DNA of 9,507 bases from Cytophagales bacterium. Its GTDB lineage: Bacteria > Bacteroidota > Bacteroidia > Cytophagales > Cyclobacteriaceae. A program made the position numbers and the translations under genes. Of this stretch, positions 8,801 through 9,507 are shown piece after piece (position 1 is the stretch's first letter; each line of letters opens with the position of its first letter). A model generated the notes under the pieces. It made no database searches, was not told the DNA's origin, and saw only the letters and a program-made list of their open reading frames with translations. The stretch spans positions 1-9,507 of the forward strand of contig JAHEMU010000077.1 in NCBI GenBank assembly GCA_024643485.1. The letters are read 5' to 3'.

Positions 8801-9186
8801 ATCCCAAAGGATAACACTAATACATTCAGGATTAAAAAGAGCATTAATGTGCCAAGTGTTTTGCCTAAAACATATTCACCATTTGACATGGATCGAATGT
8901 ATATTACTTCCGTTGTATCTAGTTTTTTATCTCTTTTTAGAAATTCCGTTGCGATAAAAGCGACAATGATGGATTGTGCAATATTGAGAATAATCATGTT
9001 GACATAAGGAAGAACGGCAGGAATTGCCATGAATTCCCAGTTCGAGCTATCATCGACTAAAATCACCAGATTAAACACCGTTAGAATGAATAAGCCGATG
9101 ATACTCAATATTCTAAAGAACCAGCTTCTGAATAAGGTTTTCAGTTCAAAACGTGCGATGATCCATATCGTTTTTAACCCATTCAT
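5863..9186 (-). CDS. ABC-2 type permease fused to a catalytically dead M1-peptidase-like domain and a golvesin-like C-terminal domain
   Basis: Unusual fusion of 1107 residues. Residues 1-280 form an ABC-2 type permease with about seven predicted helices (roughly 25-45, 57-81, 108-133, 145-171, 173-192, 227-247, 257-277). Positive loops (KRDKK at 84-88, SKK at 251-253) place the N-terminus in the cytoplasm and, with an odd helix count, everything after 280 in the periplasm. Residues about 305-387 look like the beta-rich N-terminal domain of M1 aminopeptidases; about 410-690 resemble the catalytic domain. ABC permease/M1 fusions are known in Bacteroidota, where the peptidase part usually keeps HExxH and a later Glu. 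Here the matching stretch is VLTQFFTN (626-633) and the third-ligand stretch is FFNKAFEGYL (677-686), so all zinc ligands and the catalytic Glu are replaced. Residues about 820-915 are a beta-rich linker, and about 938-1107 match the golvesin/xanthan-lyase CBD-like fold ending VIADAVKW. The start overlaps the ATPase stop by 4 bp (ATGA). Likely role: export, or transmission of ATPase strokes to the periplasm; substrate unknown. Confidence 0.85.
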   Translation of the reverse strand: MNGLKTIWIIARFELKTLFRSWFFRILSIIGLFILTVFNLVILVDDSSNWEFMAIPAVLPYVNMIILNIAQSIIVAFIATEFLKRDKKLDTTEVIYIRSMSNGEYVLGKTLGTLMLFLILNVLVLSFGMLINFLMDDVAIDFISYVLYPLLISIPTLIFIIGLSYILMLLIKNQAVTFVILLGYFFVALFYFDSKFNYALNFVANTLPMFKSEMAGMPNWNGILQHRLGYLFLGIGLNFLTVLLISRLEQSKKMSWSSGIISISSMLIGFGLLTAYILDDFQLKSERELLKGIQKEYIMKDNPEIQSTKLEITHLESEIRGTANLELSNDADLNSFYIILNPGLKIESIKLDGSDVTFTRNAMVVEIPQTIVANKKYTMEVIYQGTIDDRMMYLDIDQETLDIINRIEMFNLAKEYFYLSPNYVLLTREASWYPTTRIPFSKEAGIMTPVQFGLFDLTVHTKEGFLPISQGKRSNVSSNEYQFIPEQPLSQISLAIGLYEERTIKVDSIDYHLVMQKGHFYFDSQFELLKDTLPKLITEVKNDFELELGINYPFKRFSIVEVPAQFVSYPRIFTDAREYMQPEMSFVHEKGIGIENADFVSRKKRMADQNKENGSELTEMELESKVLTQFFTNTITVSRNRNVWRRDGEEYIYRETYSVFPNYYSYSNFIQADDWAFFNKAFEGYLWKKVAPESEFRVFSALTPIEKANQKLMKEPLNTIIGNEALSLANQAILNKGVFLISGLQAKMGVDQFNSSLAKMISENRFKTTTIKNLNNYFTSSDSSSMEQSLKEVLIAKELPAFKIGSAMSFKFIEGNRTKYQVRFTVENTSNVEGIISATIQGSAENSGGSNRSRFSFNNEDGEHLVNERLIVVKNGQKKEISILATEEPRTLSINTFVSINLPSSLSLQIEDPKETSLIREEYERVLIPEVEDKNQYEFVVDDLDPGFSITQGIADTPLRAWIRGEQVEEEEYEALNWRAPRQWKKTISSFAYGNEIKSARFIGTGEGNQLATWKSELNGSGYYDVFVYINTRINPFVFGDQSKENYQYRIYTSEGVEEVEVITGDAEPGWNNLGSYFFDEGEAKIELTNKSAARTVIADAVKWVKR
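5866..6375 (-). other. Golvesin/xanthan-lyase CBD-like domain at the C-terminus of the ABC permease
   Basis: Codons about 938-1107 encode a beta-rich domain. Visible hallmarks are EFVVDDLDPGFS (938-949), ATWKSELNGSGYYDVFVYIN (1012-1031), YQYRIYTSEGVEEVEV (1047-1062), GWNNLGSYFFDEGEAKIEL (1070-1088) and the end VIADAVKW. This set (D..dpgF, TW, G.YdVyv, Y.i....G, W..LG.y.f..G...v.l, viADAvk) is the pattern of the golvesin C-terminal-like/Xly-CBD family, found on secreted polysaccharide lyases and Bacteroidota surface proteins and thought to bind carbohydrate or mediate contact. By the topology of the permease it would lie in the periplasm. Confidence 0.7.
7147..7311 (-). other. Degenerate M1 zinc-site region of the ABC permease fusion
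   Basis: Codons 626-680 of the permease fusion. An active M1 enzyme has VxxHExxHxW, then 18 residues, then Glu inside a WLNEGFAxY-like motif. Here VLTQFFTNTI stands where the first motif is expected (His to Gln629, Glu to Phe630, His to Asn633), and FFNKAFEGYL stands where the second is expected (Glu to Lys680). The spacing is also longer, 46 residues in place of 18, and the extra part is rich in aromatic and charged residues (NYYSYSNF at 662-669). The match to the M1 motif rests on the flanking residues (VL before, FxN..F..YL around the second site) and is my own alignment by eye. Confidence 0.65.
9183..9186 (-). other. ATGA start/stop overlap coupling the ATPase and permease genes
   Basis: On the minus strand the bases 9186-9183 read ATGA: ATG is the permease start and TGA is the ATPase stop. 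Such overlaps commonly give translational coupling by termination-reinitiation, which suits a transporter whose two subunits assemble in a fixed ratio. The overlap is seen directly; coupling is inferred. Confidence 0.85.
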
Positions 9187-9507
9187 ATTGCCACATTTGA
9201 TTTTGTGGAGAGATACTCAACGAAATACACATAGGCATGTTCCAGGTTTGGCACAACTTCGGTAGCAGTAAAGCCATTAATCTCATCCGCTACTAGTTCC
9301 ACCATCCAGCCCTTCTCAGAAGGAATGGTGTTGATAATGTGGTAGTGTTCTTTTAATTCATCAAACTGCTTTTGGTCCACTTCCACTTGCCACACTTTTC
9401 CTTTCGAAAGGTTTACTAAATCTATAGGAGAACCTGCATATACCACTTTCCCCTTGTCTAAAACCGCCATATTATCACAGGTACTTGAAATGTCCCCTAC
9501 TATGTGG
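9183..9507 (-). CDS. ABC transporter ATP-binding protein, C-terminal fragment (cut by window edge)
   Basis: Only the last 107 residues are inside the window, and the frame is open through the right edge. The first complete codon is His of the H-loop (HIVGDISSTCDN), the switch histidine that follows the Walker B/D-loop region in ABC ATPases. It is followed by MAVLDKGKVVYAGSP, the standard 'I.DKGKIV..G' strand after the nucleotide-binding core, and then a C-terminal extension of about 75 residues typical of ATPases paired with ABC-2 permeases. Walker A, Q-loop, signature and Walker B would lie outside the window. The Met at 9470 is internal to this frame and is not a start, since the H-loop lies upstream of it. 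The TGA stop overlaps the ATG of the permease in ATGA, so the two products are probably made in balanced amounts. The partner permease is the next gene. Confidence 0.93.
   Translation of the reverse strand, partial: HIVGDISSTCDNMAVLDKGKVVYAGSPIDLVNLSKGKVWQVEVDQKQFDELKEHYHIINTIPSEKGWMVELVADEINGFTATEVVPNLEHAYVYFVEYLSTKSNVAI

Noticed and set aside
5863..9186. Annotation as an active M1 family aminopeptidase
   Set aside because: No HExxH motif is present and the third-ligand position is Lys, so peptidase activity by the M1 mechanism is not supported.
9183..9470. A separate 95-residue small protein starting at the Met codon at 9470
   Set aside because: The same frame stays open upstream to the window edge and encodes the ABC ATPase H-loop (HIVGDISSTCDN), so the Met is internal to a longer gene.

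Overview
This window carries a single run of six protein genes, all on the minus strand, so transcription runs from the right edge to the left edge. Both edge genes are cut by the window. The gene families point to a member of the Bacteroidota, perhaps a Cytophagales-like marine or soil bacterium. The clues are an AT-leaning base composition, short junctions with no clear usable Shine-Dalgarno sites, an ABC permease fused to an M1-peptidase-like periplasmic domain, and a TolC/adaptor/RND gene order common in that phylum. This placement is an inference; there is no rRNA or marker gene to confirm it.

Layout in the direction of transcription: (1) 9507-9183, the C-terminal end of an ABC transporter ATPase; (2) 9186-5863, a very large ABC-2 type permease with about seven N-terminal membrane segments, a long periplasmic region resembling an M1 aminopeptidase whose zinc site has been lost, and a C-terminal golvesin/xanthan-lyase-CBD-like domain; (3) 5858-4380, a TolC-family outer-membrane channel; (4) 4373-3318, a lipoprotein periplasmic adaptor of the HlyD/AcrA type; (5) 3311-210, a full-length RND transporter; (6) 208-1, the start of a second RND transporter. 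Genes 1 and 2 overlap by 4 bp (ATGA). The other junctions are 4, 6, 6 and 1 bp. No promoter or terminator can be placed inside, and there is no stretch over 300 bases without a gene. No RNA gene, CRISPR array, insertion sequence or notable repeat was found.

Genes 3-6 have the parts of a tripartite efflux pump (outer-membrane channel, adaptor, and two RND subunits that may form a mixed trimer as in MdtBC). The unusual part is that this pump is joined with no gap to an ABC exporter module whose permease carries a large non-catalytic periplasmic part. The most interesting object is that permease: where M1 enzymes have HExxH and a downstream Glu, it has Gln/Phe/Asn and Lys, so it looks like a pseudo-peptidase used for binding or mechanical coupling. 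The shared operon suggests that the ABC and RND modules act on the same substrate or stress, possibly through the same TolC channel. That last step is a hypothesis.
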